Shown here piece after piece: positions 1 through 12,900 of a stretch of DNA of 64,000 nucleotides (positions are counted from its first letter, which is position 1; every line of letters starts with the position of its first letter). The stretch is taken from the NCBI RefSeq assembly GCF_030272615.1, contig NW_026729207.1, forward strand, positions 62,001 to 126,000. Direction: 5' to 3'. The position numbers and the translations under genes are program-made. Source of the DNA: Cryptomeria japonica. Taxonomy: Eukaryota; Streptophyta; Pinopsida; Cupressales; Cupressaceae. Under the pieces are notes generated by a model that saw only the letters and a list, made by a program, of their open reading frames with translations, was not told the DNA's origin and ran no database searches.

Positions 1-1603
1 TACGGAATACGAAAGAGCCTAGAGATATCGCACAATTGGCTACTTCTTTTTGTGAAAGAGAGAGCCACGATATATCTATTAGGATTTCTATTCCCTTGTT
101 GAAATTGTAAGATCAAGTAATGCAAGTTCAAGCCCTAATCCCAAAATGCAAGTATGAACTAATAACAAGATTGCAGAATTGAGATTAAACAATGAACAGT
201 TGTAAGTACAAGGATGAAATAAGAATGCAGATGTGTACCCGGAGTCAAAATCAGACTGAAAATGTTCAGGATGGGGGCGCGGGTGCCACTGTCCTGAAAA
301 CTACACCGGAAACTGCTATTCTGCACTCTGAAACACTGTCGAGAAGCTGTCTGAAAGCTGTCTGTCCAGAGGACCAGGGCGCCCAGTGCCTCTGTCCCAG
401 GGACCAGGGCACCCAGTGCCCCTGTCCTGGCAGGACCAGGGTGCCCAGTGCCCCTGTCCCAGTCTTCTGCTCTGCAATTTGATACAGAGTGTTGTCTCGA
501 CCTTCTCTCTCTGGATCTGTATCCCGTGGCGTCGTCTGAATCCTGAAACCTGCAATGATATCTGAAAAAGGGTGTATGGGCGGCTATATAGGGTTTTGCC
601 TTAGTCAAACCCCCGCTTCGGTGATTTCCACCTCCACGAATAGCCAAGTTGTTTTGTAAACGTATTGTGTGTGCAGACCTAGTGTGTGTGCAAGGTCCCA
701 AAATGCAAGAAAGCAAACTAGAGCAACCTAGAAAGTAAACCCTAATTGCTTGTAAATGATAACGTAAATGCTCTAAATCAAGATGCAAAGTGATCTAAAG
801 CATGAATAAATGATGTATTGAAGCTTATGTAAAGACATGAAAACAACATGAAATCATACCCAACCCTCAAGGGAGGAGTACAAGCCAATCTTCAGTCGGT
901 AATCTCCTATTGTTCTTCAATGTCTTCAAAGCCCTAAGTGGATGAATGAATTTGATAGATGCTTGATAGAAGGATGTTGTAAGATGTTGAAGTCTTCAAA
1001 TATCTGTTCTTTCGCTGCATATGAAGTTCCTGAAAACAAAATTCGGATCCTTTCAAATGAAGAAAGAGAGCTCTTATGTATGAAACCCTAGATCGCAATT
1101 TCATCTTTTGGCCGACCTAGAGATTGAATATCCCACCAATTTCTTGGGGTTAAGCTTTATTTTATGATTGGATCACGCTCCTAAAATTTCGGGAAAAATG
1201 TCCGGGACCATGTTGCACTCCGGGCGCCATGGTCCAGACAACTTTTCACCAAATTTTCAGGGCCATCAGATATGATGATTTTAGAGAGAATCCCGAAGTT
1301 ACAGGTGATTTTGAGATGTTTTGACCCCGAAACCAAGCCCCCAAGTTCGAAATAGGACTTAATTAGGGTTTTTGATTGAGTGATGTATTGGAGGAATAAA
1401 ATGCGAAGGGCACACTTTAGTGAAAGGGCCCAACTTTATGATGTAGAGAATGATGAAATAGGACCTTAGACCTAATTAATTTGATTAATTAAGTGCTAAA
1501 GGGGAAATGCAATGCAGAATGTAAAATGCGCTAAGGCGGGTGCTAAACTAGGTGTGAAATTGTACCACCCTAGTGAGTGCGTACAATTTACGACGCTATA
1601 GTA
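1..1603. mobile_element. Unclassified LTR-retrotransposon-like repeat, truncated by window edge
   Basis: No gene is recognised. The stretch is GC-richer than the rest of the window and carries a three-unit minisatellite (371-462), a TATATA box-like site near 585-590, and a terminal part (about 1380-1600) resembling the end of a conifer Ty3/Gypsy-type LTR, finishing close to ACGACGCTAT. It abuts block A at AGTAG|TGTTGG. Blocks B and C carry the same right-hand sequence with a different left flank, so this is probably an element that landed in block A. No integrase or reverse transcriptase is visible because the interior would lie left of base 1. The class assignment rests on general appearance only. 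Confidence 0.35.
371..462 (+). repeat. GC-rich minisatellite, three units of 30-32 bp
   Basis: Three consecutive units begin at 371, 401 and 433. Each starts GGACCAGGG and contains CCCAGTGCC followed by CTGTCC. Unit lengths are 30, 32 and 30 bp. The array keeps reading frames open on both strands, which accounts for the long overlapping ORFs at 159-788 and 192-482; they are not taken as genes. Confidence 0.8.
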
Positions 1604-2996
1604 GTGTTGGTATTTCCAACTGATTATCTAGAATTTCCTATAAGATAGCCAATCTTAATCCATCAATTTTAGACAAGTGACGAGCAAAATGGGTTTAACC
1701 AGAAGGTTGAAATGATCTACACTTTAGGATCTGCAAGATGTACGGGGGTGACCCTTTGCAATATTAATGAATTTGTAATAAAGTGGACTAATATTGCTAA
1801 AATGCAGATTGCTCTCAACGAGCATCAACTAGATTATCCTAAATTTAATGTTGAATTGGCGAGATCCATGGTTATTTATCATTATTGGGTATAATTGAGA
1901 GAAAGATCTAACCTACACCTACTCCTACAAATAGAAAAGAAAAGAGATCAATAATATTTGAGATGGTGCCTAAAATTCACTTAAATTCTCAAAGATCAAT
2001 GTCTAATCCAAGAAAGAGAGTCATAAGTGTGAGAATGTTGAATATCTTCACAAACCTTTAACTACTTAGCTACCTACACCTCACACATTAATGATTGAAA
2101 TCAATTAAATTCAATAAATCACTCTAAATTCTTCTTAATGATCGCTATTAAACCTCTCAATTAACTGAAATGCATCCACAACATTTAATCCCTTCCTTAG
2201 AGAGAACATATAAACATAATTCACTTCTACAAGATAAATTGTAAAGATAAATGTTCCAATCCTTAACAGAAACAATTCATATAAAATGATATGCCACAAT
2301 TTGAAGTAAATACTATTTATTTATTCAAAAGAGATGATACATTCATGAAAAAGCCTAGTTCATGAGACAAAATGACCTTCTATTGCTCCAACTCAGACTT
2401 GCTAATTTACCCACCCAGTTACAAAATTCAAAATTTCAGAACCCCTTGCAAATGCTCTTGAATTCCCTTATGGAAAAAATGAGTGAAAAACAAGATTCCG
2501 ACCAATTGTACAAGTGTCAAAATTCAATTTTCCTATACAAGAGTATCCTATAGTACCTATACAACTTCATATAGGACAAAATTGATTTGTGCTCTTAAAA
2601 AGAGAAATTTTGAATATAACAATTTCTTTCAAATTCACCGCTTCCTTTGGCTTATTTTCCCCATGTGATGCTTAATGGATTATTTGATAGGACAAAATTT
2701 GTTATTGTTGTTTTGATGGTGAAGAGGATTCTGATTCTAAGAGAATAAGAAAATTAGAAAGATGACACAAATCAACATCTTTCCACTAAGTAGGAGAGGA
2801 ATGGAGTCGAGACCTATGACGACAGGTAGTGGCTAGCTACTCCATATAAAAAATATGATGATATTTGAATGAAATCGTTTAATACACCAAGTAGTGTTTC
2901 CATTGGAGATCATCAACTCTAAGAAAAAATTCAATAGAAAGGGGTTTGTAGAGGTCTACATCCAACAAGGTCCTTGTGAAGGAGATATGGGAGAAG

Positions 2997-3784
2997 TGTT
3001 GGAAATATATGTGATGATTGATTTTATAGATATGTAATAAGATGTATGAGGTCCTCTCTAAGTCTTGAATTGGATCACGATCACCATAATTATATTTGGT
3101 GGCCACCTTGATAGGAGTTATGCTTGTCCCTTGTTTAGGTTGACCTAGTTGATGTTTGCAGAGATGAAGATGGTATATATAGAAGACCAAATTAGTGTGA
3201 CTGTGTGTCTTTGGTGGTAGTTATGTGAGGGAGATGACATATAAATTATTTCATGTTATTATCATTATAGAAGTTTGTGATGCAAAGATAGTGAATGTGG
3301 AAGTGATTGTTGTTAGAGTTTATTTCTTGTAACAAAGATTCATGGAGAACTCCATAGTTGGGCACTGACTTCGTTTAACTACCTCAAATTTTATGGATGT
3401 TCATGTATCTTTCCATTGAGTAGTGAGCTTTATCCTAGAATTCATTTGTATCTTACCTTGGATAAATCCTACAAGTCCTTTGTATCTTGCCCTTAGATAG
3501 TAGACCTTAACTTTCAAGTCTTATAGGTTGTAGTGTGCTTCCATGGTAGTGTTTAAAATAGATTATAATTATATCATATATATTGTGAGTTAACCCTCAC
3601 CATGGTTTTTCCTTGTTTAGGGGTTTCCACATAAATCTAGTGTTCCCTTGTGAATTGTGTTTTATGGTTTCATGTTGCATTACTACTTATTATGTTTTTT
3701 AAGATTAACAGATTAAACTTAAAGTGTTTTCAGGTCTAGACCGATTCACCCTCATCCTCTCTAAATCTTCAAGTGTGTTCAATA
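2997..3784 (+). mobile_element. Degraded Copia-type LTR (block A copy)
   Basis: It begins TGTTGGAAATATATG after a purine-rich run (GGAGATATGGGAGAAG) that could be a polypurine tract. It contains a TATA-like GTATATATAG near 3172-3181 and ends near GATTCACCC..GTGTGTTCAATA, a pattern common at the 3' end of plant Copia LTRs. The copy in block B is 33187-33976. The block C copy starts at 56489 and is about 1.16 kb longer internally. Block A also lacks the roughly 4 kb that precedes the LTR in block C, so the A and B copies share two large internal deletions. Family assignment is inference. Confidence 0.45.
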
Positions 3785-4544
3785 GGAAGAGACTTGTATT
3801 AGGGTCAACTTTGATAAATCTACCCAATTTTTTGCCTCTGTATTCACGGGTGGTAGTGAACCAAAAGTACAATGAGAGGTGAGAGAGATGAACCTAAGTG
3901 AGGGAAACCTCAATAGGATTAATTAGGGGAATTAAATGATGGTGTCCAAGGGTAGAGAGATAAAGCATGAGAATCCCATTTATAGAGGCCACTAGAAGGG
4001 ACAACATCCCTATCATTAGTATTATCAAATTAAATAACAAAGAACCAACAAGCATGAGAATAAATATCCATCTTACTTAGCACCACAGGGTGTCAATATA
4101 CAAATATGTAGGCATGGAATAATATGGGAGACAACAACAATTGATTGAATCTTCTGATTAGAACATTTTTTTTTTGTAATAATAAATGCAGTCTAAAATC
4201 TTCTCACCCAAAAATACCTCTAGAATAGAGGAGGAGCATCGGAGGCAATTTTCTAGAGGAACTAAAGGACTCAAGAGGTTTTTTTGAGTGGGTTTGTAAA
4301 CATACTCTTGAGTGCATAATTTACTGACATGCAATCTTTCACTGGATGGGTGTTTTGCTAAGAGGGTGAGTCGGAGTTGGAAATATCCACAGTGATAGTA
4401 CAAATAGGGGAGCCTCTACCAAAAGGGATTTAAAGAGGAGAACTTTTAATGGCTGCAATGGGAAAGTGTATCAGGTTTGAAATTTGAGGAATAGAGGCCA
4501 TTGGTGGCAAAAAAAAATTTAATAGATAAAATACTTATAGAGAT
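3785..4544. other. Noncoding part of block A
   Basis: No coding signal is visible. The stretch is shared with B (33977-34737). It ends with an A-rich run just before the gag zinc-knuckle fragment and appears to be the right-hand part of a 3-kb insertion into a Copia gag gene. Confidence 0.5.
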
Positions 4545-4650
4545 AAAAAATATTCATTGTTACCATTGTGATAGGTATGACCATTTTGAAAGAGATTACA
4601 GATTGGAATCTTGTGAATTTTTAATTATTTTACGTATTCATTACACGTTC
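4545..4650 (+). pseudogene. Copia gag zinc-knuckle fragment (block A)
   Basis: Translation gives NIHCYHCDRYDHFERDYRLES, the CX2CX4HX4 core of a retroviral-type nucleocapsid zinc knuckle, with the final cysteine replaced by tyrosine. It matches the intact knuckle NIQCYHCNKYGHFEREC at 39355-39410. The rest of gag is missing. In block B the preceding gag half is still present at 31120-31680, about 3 kb upstream, so this knuckle was separated from its own gene by an insertion. Neighbouring sequence to 4953 shows no further coding. Confidence 0.7.
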
Positions 4651-5303
4651 ACATCAAATCATATCAAGCATAAAAAATGGAACTAATCAAACAAAGTATC
4701 TAACTCTCCTTTAAGACTAAAGTTGGATCTTATTTTGATTATTTCCACTAATGAAATTATATTTATCTTAATTGCCAACACATATTACCATTATTGTGGC
4801 CACTTATTCAGCCATCAATTAGTTAATTAAAACTTATTCAGTTATCAATTAGTTACAACTACATTTTGGCTATAACATATAAAATTCGATCTCCCACAAA
4901 AATGAACTAATTGTGAAGCAGATTAAATTATGTGTCAACAAAACAAGTACTCAAGTGCTACTTATGCATTCGTCATGAAAATCATTGATTCATTGAAAGG
5001 AAAAGAAATCTGATACATAACCTTTTAATGAGATAATTACATCAAAAAGCTTCAATTATTCTATGCATAACTTGCTATTCTAATTAGTGCATCTTTCATT
5101 GGAAAGTGAAACTAAAGAAGTGACAAGTGCTTAACATATATACTTGAATGGATCATTTGTCAACAACACAACATTCAAGGTTTTCAATGAGTGGGAAGGA
5201 ATGAGGTAGTGTTTCCTCTACTATTAGCGAGGTTGGATAGGTAGATGTAGAAGAATTAGAAGATGAAGATGAGAAAGGTCGAACGACAACAATTGTGGTT
5301 TAG

Positions 5304-5761
5304 TTCTTGGTCCTCTTTTCTGGTTACTGGCTATATTTTTTCCCTTGGCCTTCAAGCCTTTATTTTGGTTTGGGATCTAGATTTTGTGAAACTTTGGTTC
5401 CTCTTCATTGGTGAGGAATTTTTGGTCATTTTTATGGTGCGCCCAATAGAAGGGGGGCTTTGATTTTAGATGGATGATCTGAAGCAATGAAGGAGTGGTC
5501 TATGATGTGGGTGGCCCTCTATGATCTTAGTGCTTCTCTTTTTGTTTGATTCTTGGTCTTCCCCATGTCTCTTGGGTTGGAATTTCCCTAAGCAGTTGTT
5601 GTTGATGAAGGGGGCCCTTTCACTGGGCTTTTTGTGGTGTGGCTTGGGGCCATTTCTTTGGAAGTGGGGGTTGCCCTCCTCCTTGACTAGGGTGAATTGT
5701 TATCATGGAGGCTATGCTATTTTGTCTCCTACCTATAACCAATTTAAAAGGAAAAAAACAT
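5304..5761 (+). mobile_element. 5'-truncated LINE 3' end with poly-A tail (block A)
   Basis: A T/G-rich segment without reliable coding ends in AATTTAAAAGGAAAAAAA, a short poly-A tail. Candidate target duplications are AATTGTGGTTTAG (5291-5303) and AATTATAGTTAAG (5762-5774), matching at 10 of 13 positions. The equivalent in block B is about 37283-37740. T/G-rich 3' untranslated regions are usual in plant L1 elements and explain the hydrophobic open frames at 5263-5463, 5521-5763 and 37272-37670. Confidence 0.5.
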
Positions 5762-6312
5762 AATTATAGTTAAGTTATTAGAACAATACAATATCTAAAG
5801 ATCTGATCTAAATAGTGCAAGAACATACCCTAACTAACTATATTATGCATCATTTTAAATATGATAAATCTTAAGGTTAGGATTTGCATTGTGATTCAAT
5901 TAATGTTCATGATGTTTGTAATCTATTAATTATATTTTTAAAGTATGTGGTTTATTAAAATTTTAGATTTAACTAATTTGAAAAAATATTTTTGTATTTT
6001 TATTTAGTTATTTTTCAATTTAAAATATTTATTATATATTATAAAAAATATTAAATTATTATTTTTATTAATATTTTGATTTTTGTATATTTTGACTTTG
6101 CATTTAGTTTATTCTATTTTTATTGTTTTCTTAATTTTAAATTTAAGTTTAATTTATTATTTTAAATGTTTATGTCTTTTTAAAAAATTATAAATAATAA
6201 TTAAAAAGCTATTAAAATTCTAATTTATTTTAGAACTGTTATATTTGAATTTTTCTTTTAATTTATATAAATCAATTAATTTATCTCTCCATCTCTCTCT
6301 ATCTCTCTATTT

Positions 6313-6414
<102 letters not shown>

Positions 6415-8511
6415 TCTATACCTCTCCTTCTCTCTTCTCTCAAAATTTCACACACACTCTTTGTTTCTTCCTCTCTATCTCTCTAAATATTGTTCACACA
6501 CTCCTTGTTACTCCTCCCCATCTATATCTCAATTTATCTCTCAAACTTTCACACACACTCCTCGTTTCTCCCTCTCCCTCTCCATCTCTATCTCTATCTC
6601 TATCTTTATCTCTATCTCTCCTCCCTCTCTCTTCTCTCTATTGCCTCCTTTATCTCTCTCTTGATCCCTTTTTCTCTATCTTCCCATCTCTTCCTCTCCC
6701 TCTCTATCTATATCTTATTATCTCCATATTTCTTTTTTAACTCATGTTTGGATCCCTATAACTAGATGTGTTAGGTTTTTTTTTTTAAAATGCATATAAT
6801 AATTAGGTTTATTTTTAAATAGAAATATTTGTATTTAATTTTTAATATAATTTCATTTAAACTAAATGAAATCCTTATAATTCATTTTATTATCTATATT
6901 TTGAGATAAAAAATAATTATTAAAATTTATATGTTTATTTAAAAAAAAAATTATTTACAATATTATGGATGATAAAAAATAAAAAACTATTTAAAATAGA
7001 CATTTTAGTTTTTAAAATATAAAGAAATCTGAAAAAAAACCTAAAAAATCTATCATCCCTAAAAAATATCTCCTATAACAACAAATTTTTTAAATAAATC
7101 ATAATGTATATAAATAGTTTTTATAATATCTTAAATTTAAAAATATAAATCTTAACTTTACAAAAACCAAGTTTTTTGTTTAAGAAAAAATAATAATCAC
7201 TTTTGATTGGTGCAAACTAATTGAATAAAGCAACTTCACTGAATGGAATAGTATTGCCTACAACAAGTACTAATAATATGTAATCTAAAATTAATTTTTA
7301 ATAATTAAGTTTAAGATTAATTTTATTATTAAATTTTATTTTTGATCGATAAAAGGCCGAAGCCAAAGAAATTTTATTAATAAAATAATTACAATTACAC
7401 CTCCATTCAGTGTGGGCACCGGTAGGAAAGAATGGAGGAAAGAAAACCTCTGGTCTAGCCCAGATCCATTAATGGATCATAAAAATAGTAGAGATAGATT
7501 ACAATAAATGAGATGATGCTAGAATCTCTGGACCATATGTCCTGGAAGGTCTACAAGAGAGTTCTTATAGAAACAACACAATTTCGAATGAGCTGCAAGA
7601 GGCCCATTTTCTGCAAGAGACCTCCTCGATCTTGAATGGCAGCCCAATCTTTACCTGAAATGCATCAATGGATCTGACCAAACCCCTAAACTGCACAAGA
7701 ACCTCATAACACCTTTCAACCCAGGTCGATGTTAGAATAAAACATAGAATTCCAACTTCACAAGAAATACAAACTAGTTCTCACAGCGGGTCATACTTGC
7801 CAAGTTTTCCAACCTATAATATCATAATATCTCAAAAGTTGTTAGCCAACAAAGATATTCTATAGCCATAATGCCCAACTAGTACCAAAACCACCGAAGT
7901 AAATTTTTGGAGAAAACTTAAGTATTCAACCAAAAAAAAATAGCCCTTCCGGAATCAATTCTAAATAGAGCATGACAACCTGCTATTCATCATAGATTTT
8001 AAAAATACTCGAATACATAGAAACTTTCCTGTCAAAAGGCTCACAATTGCCTATAATGAGTGACTTCTAATACGATAATGCTCAAGGGATTATGAAAACT
8101 TCTGAAAGGACACCAAATTGACTATGCTAAAAATTGCATATAGTTAAACTTATTCTGAAAGATAGTTGAGTTTATATTGTATATATATTTATCTCTCTCT
8201 ATATATTTATGAATGACATCTTGGGCCTATATTTCTTGAAAAAGTTAGATAGACAATGGAATGAGCAAAGAATAACTAAACCCAACAAAAAAAAACTAGT
8301 GAACATAACTAGATATCAAAAATATTTATAAAAAACAACTAGAGGTCTATTTAACAAGTATAGTATGTAAGAAAGCAAAATCATAGATAGGTCAATGGGG
8401 ACAAAAGAAACATTAGAGGCAAGCCCCCATTAGTGGGCCATTTAAACATTTATCACAACCCAAGAGACCCGAAGTGCCAAAAACCAGGGGGCTTTCCATT
8501 CAGGAGGAACC

Positions 8512-9048
8512 TTAAACTTTCCTTCCTTGCTTATGGGGGTTCCTGGAGCTGAAAGTCTCTGGCATTGTTGTTGAGAGGTCTGTAGGAGAGGGGGCAATTA
8601 GCACATGGTCCGAGATGACCATGATATTTTTAGCTTCAAGGTAGTTAATCAACCATTTCTCCCTAGGGGGTTTTTTGACCTTGAGAATGCACGAGAGGAA
8701 GAGGAAGTTTCTACTTATGATAGGACTATAAGCTTCAAAGGCACTGAGATCCTCAATAACCAAGATGGGAAAACGGGCCACTGGTTTATTCTTTCTGATA
8801 AGAACATCGTAGTCCCAGGGCTTGGGAGCCTTAAGCTCCTCATCAATGTTGACCACCACCTTTTCTAATTCACCCAAGACATCTTTTTTGAAGACCTTTT
8901 TACACAAATTCACCACTATTTCTCTATCTTTCTCTAAATGCATGGAGATAGCAAGGAACATTGCAGCAATGTCAAGGTTCACTCTAGTTTGGTCTTCATT
9001 CATGATAAAGTCTTTCCCTAGAGTTTTCATCACAACCCTAGTAATCAA
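8512..9048 (-). CDS. Unrecognised 178-codon ORF in the LINE 3' region
   Basis: I do not recognise this protein. It lies downstream of ORF2 on the coding strand of the LINE. The first in-frame ATG is at codon 7 (MKTLGKDF); a stop lies just upstream in frame. The product is charged and mixed, with segments such as EKVVVNIDEELKAPKPWDYD and a lysine/arginine-rich C-terminus, and no signal peptide or membrane segment. It could be a third ORF of this LINE lineage, a piece of an element inserted in the 3' region, a captured host exon, or a chance open frame. Position 7331-8511 below it and 9049-9974 above it show no coding. Confidence 0.35.
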   Translation of the reverse strand: MITRVVMKTLGKDFIMNEDQTRVNLDIAAMFLAISMHLEKDREIVVNLCKKVFKKDVLGELEKVVVNIDEELKAPKPWDYDVLIRKNKPVARFPILVIEDLSAFEAYSPIISRNFLFLSCILKVKKPPREKWLINYLEAKNIMVISDHVLIAPSPTDLSTTMPETFSSRNPHKQGRKV

Positions 9049-9585
9049 CGGATTCTATTGAGTCAGAATGCCTTTCATTCTCTCCTCTTTGATCTCTCCA
9101 ACAAAGGCCATCTATCATTTCAGCACTAGAATCCTAAGAGGTGTATCCATCAAGCTAAATGAGAAATAATCAAGGCACCTATCTTAGCAACCTAAATAGA
9201 GCTGGCTAATTAATGCTTCGTAAAGGGTAGCTAGTCTAGTCGAAGAGAGGAGCGTCAAGCAGGTTAGGATCAAGATTGGAGGGTCACGATGCAAAGGATG
9301 CAATCTCCAAAGATCTAAGACATAATTACAACCGCCTTAGCCTTTAAGCTAAGGGTACTCAAGCTTTTGAATCACTGAGGGAGCGTCACCTCAAAATTAC
9401 TAGGGTGTCATTATTATGGTACTGATCGACGAAGAGATGTTGACGCATGCCGTCCGACAAGACATGTTCCTCCTAACAGCCGTGGTTTATTAAATTTAGA
9501 TGGGAAATAGAAGAAAATAGCAGAATTTTAATGGCTAGGTAAATTTTAATCCTAATAGAAAGCAATGTATATATGAATAGTAATA

Positions 9586-9795
9586 CCTATATATCCATGT
9601 CTGCATATTTCAAATGTGGCGAAGTATGCATGCATGTTTATATACATATGCCTATTCTTTTATGCTATTGCCTCCTACTAGTCTTAAATACCTATATATC
9701 CACGTCTACATATTTCAGATGTGGCGAAGTATGCATGCATGTTTATATACATATGCCTATTCCTGTATGCTATTGCCTCCTACTAGTCTTAAAAC
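9586..9795. repeat. 105-bp tandem duplication
   Basis: Two adjacent 105-bp copies (9586-9690, 9691-9795) differ at only a few bases. Each contains GTATGCATGCATG and GCCTCCTACTAGTCTTAAA. A (TA)n-rich stretch follows at 9885-9920. The duplication lies in the 3' region of the LINE and seems younger than the element. Confidence 0.9.
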
Positions 9796-9974
9796 TTACA
9801 CATTTTTCATTGTTGATGAATCAATATAGGATATATGCTTGACAGTTTGCATAAATTATATATGATGCCAGATTGGTGTGTATCTATATATATAGGTGTG
9901 TATATATATATATATATAATGGAATTGGAATATTGTCAGGGTAGGAATGAGCATATATTTGTGAATGAAGAGCT

Positions 9975-12900
9975 TCAGATGAAGTCTGGGGGGAGATGGA
10001 TGCCATCCACTCCCATGTTAGCTAACTCGTTCGCTCTTTTATTACCTTTCCTATAGATATGATTGACCTTTAACCTCTCAAACCCTTGACATAAATCAAT
10101 GGCTCCAGACAGTAGGGTGTTGAGTCACCAATTGGACATACTGCCTTTTCTAAGAGCATTGACAATTATAGCAGAGTCCCCCTCAATATCCAAATACCTC
10201 ACTCCTAATTTCCTACAAAGATGCAGGCCTTCCACCAGGGCCATCAATTCCACCCAGTTCTTCGATTTGATGCCTACAGGGGATGCTCGGATGGCTATTT
10301 CTTTGCCTTCCCAATTGTGGACAGAGCATCCTATGCCTGCCACTCTTGGATTGCCCTGGGACACCCCATCAAAATTTAACTTAAGCCATCCCATGCCTAG
10401 AGGATGCCATTTGCAATCAGCTCTTCTCCTAAGAATTCCCTCAGGGCCATCCCCCACAAAGGGTGGGATAGATAGACCCACCCAAAGACCTTTCATCTTT
10501 TCATCCCAATAGGCTATAGTGGCATTCTTCTTCATACCCGAGAAGATCCGACAGTTTATGAGTTCAATGATAGCAGCCTCAATGTTATTGATAACCCAGT
10601 GCACCTCTAGTTTTTCATTTTTGAAAAGACGTTTATTTATCTCCTTCCACAACTCCCACATTATGGTAGATGGAAGAGAGATCCATAACCCTTCAAAAGT
10701 ACTACCTCATCTAAGGTTAGGCCAAGCTCTAAGAATCCCTAAGATGGACTGGGGGAAGGTAGAGGACCAACCAAGTTTCTTGGTGAACCAGACCCAACAT
10801 TGGTTTGCATATGTACAATTGAGGAGAAGATGATTGGTATCTTCTTCATTCATCTCACATAGAGGGCATCTACTAGGTCCCTCATACCCCATCCTCCTAA
10901 ATTTATTAGCTGTCAAGAGTTTGTTCTTGAGAGAAAGCCAAGAGAAGACTCCAGCCTTGGGTAGGTACCTATCCCAACAAAGTTTCAAAGGAAGCTCTGT
11001 CATGGGTCTAAGGTGGGCTTTGGTGATATGAGAGTACCCATCCTTAGAATTATATTCCCCACTCAAGGAGCCATCCCATACAAGCCTATTCTTATTTAGG
11101 CCAAAGGAGATGTTTCTTGTTCTAAGAATTGCCATGAGTTTACAAATATCCCCTGCAGGGATATCCTCATTTTCTCTGTCTATCCACTACCACCCCGCCC
11201 CTTCCACTGAGGGGGAGATGTAGTTCCTTAACAAGGTATCTCTATGTGATTCATGGAGATCTCAAGAAGCCCCAAAGTCATGAATTTTCTCTATAGCCTT
11301 ATACCCTCCCCACGAGTCAGACTAGAAAAGGGCTTCATCCCCGGAACCAAGGTTCCAAGTGAGTTTTTCTAAAATAATACTTCTGCAATCCAACATAAAT
11401 TTCCATATGCGAGATCCTCTGGGTGGATTGTTTTCTCTAAAAATTTGGATAGGGTTACCTCCATTGAGGTATTTATGGTGCAATAACCTTGCCCACTTCA
11501 GGAGGGGATGTCTGAACATTCTCCAAACTAACTTGGCCCCAAGGGCTCTGCTTTGGTCATGAAGATTTTTAATGCCAACACCTCCTTCTTCTTTTGGTCT
11601 GCATATCTTGTCCCAAGATAGGAGTGATAATTTCCTATCTTCATTGGCACCTTGCCAGAAGAACGTCCTAAGGTGTTTGTTTAGTTCATCCTATTTTTTG
11701 GATGATAAATTTTGATAGGAAAGCAGGTAAATGGGCATGGCTGCCAAGACCGATTTAACCAAGGTTGCCCTACCTGCAGAGGACAACCATCTTCTTTTCC
11801 ATGTGTTAATCCTCGATTTGATTTTATCTACCTGGTGGTCCCACAGTTTTGATGACCTACTACCTTTATCTATGGGAATGCCTAGATATTTGCAAGGGAG
11901 GAGACCCGGCTTTACCTCCAAGATTTTATAGATATTTTCCCCAGATGAGGGGTCAATGTTGAACATAAATATTGTCAACTTCTCCAAATTAACCACTTGA
12001 CCCGATGCTAACATATAGGCTTTGAGGATACTTTTGAGGGCTCTTGCTTCCCTAATGTTGCCATGCCCAAAAAACATTGTATCATCAACAAATTGCTAGT
12101 GGGTAATGGCAGGAAGGCCACTGGTAATAGGAATACCTTGGATCCTAGCCTCCTCTTTGGCCTTTGAGATAGATCTCCCTAGGGCCTTTGCCATAATAAT
12201 GAAGAGGAAAGGAGACATAGGGTCCCCCTTCCTAAGCCCTCTCAATTTGCTAAAGAAACCTTCAGGATTGCCATTGATCAAGACAAAAAATTTAGGAGTG
12301 GACATACATTCAAAAATAAGGTTGATCCAAGATTTGGAGAAGCCAAATGCTTCCAAGAATTTACATAAAAAGCGCCAGTCAACTTTCTCATAGGCTTTGC
12401 TGATATATAATTTGACAAGCATGTTTGGAGCATTATTAAGCTGGACCGAGTGGATAGCTTCTTGGGCAATTATTAACCCATCAAAGATTGATCTGTCAGC
12501 TACAAAGCCTATTTGTTCTTCGATAATGATGAGAGGGAGAAGTTTCTGAAGTCTAGCTGCTAAGGTTTGGGTAAGGAGTTTATAAAGGGTGTTACACAAG
12601 ACTATGGGCCTAAAACCATTGAAGTTGTCTGGTTTCTCTCCTTTTGGAATCATAACTAGGAAGGTATTGTTGATCTCCTTGAGAATCTTCCCTAAGTTTC
12701 TGACACCCTCTAAGGCCTCCGTGATCTCCAGCCCCATAAAATCCCAACATTTTTGAAGAAGCTAGTTGGGAAGCCATCTGGGCCCGGAGCTTTATCTAGA
12801 TTCATCTTCATGAGCGCAGATTTAACCTCGTCCTCAGAGAATTTCTTAAGCAAGCATTTATTGTGTTCTTCATTAATGAGTTTTGGAAGATTGTTAATAA

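Noticed and set aside
159-788. Two long overlapping ORFs on opposite strands (159-788 and 192-482)
   Set aside because: Openness comes from the GC-rich minisatellite; no domain, no start context and both frames share the same repeats.
2879-3190. 103-codon minus-strand ORF, repeated at 33069-33380
   Set aside because: Lies antisense in an LTR; repeated only because the block is duplicated; no protein features.
8605-9061. Plus-strand ORFs opposite 8512-9048
   Set aside because: Antisense shadows of the frame on the LINE coding strand.
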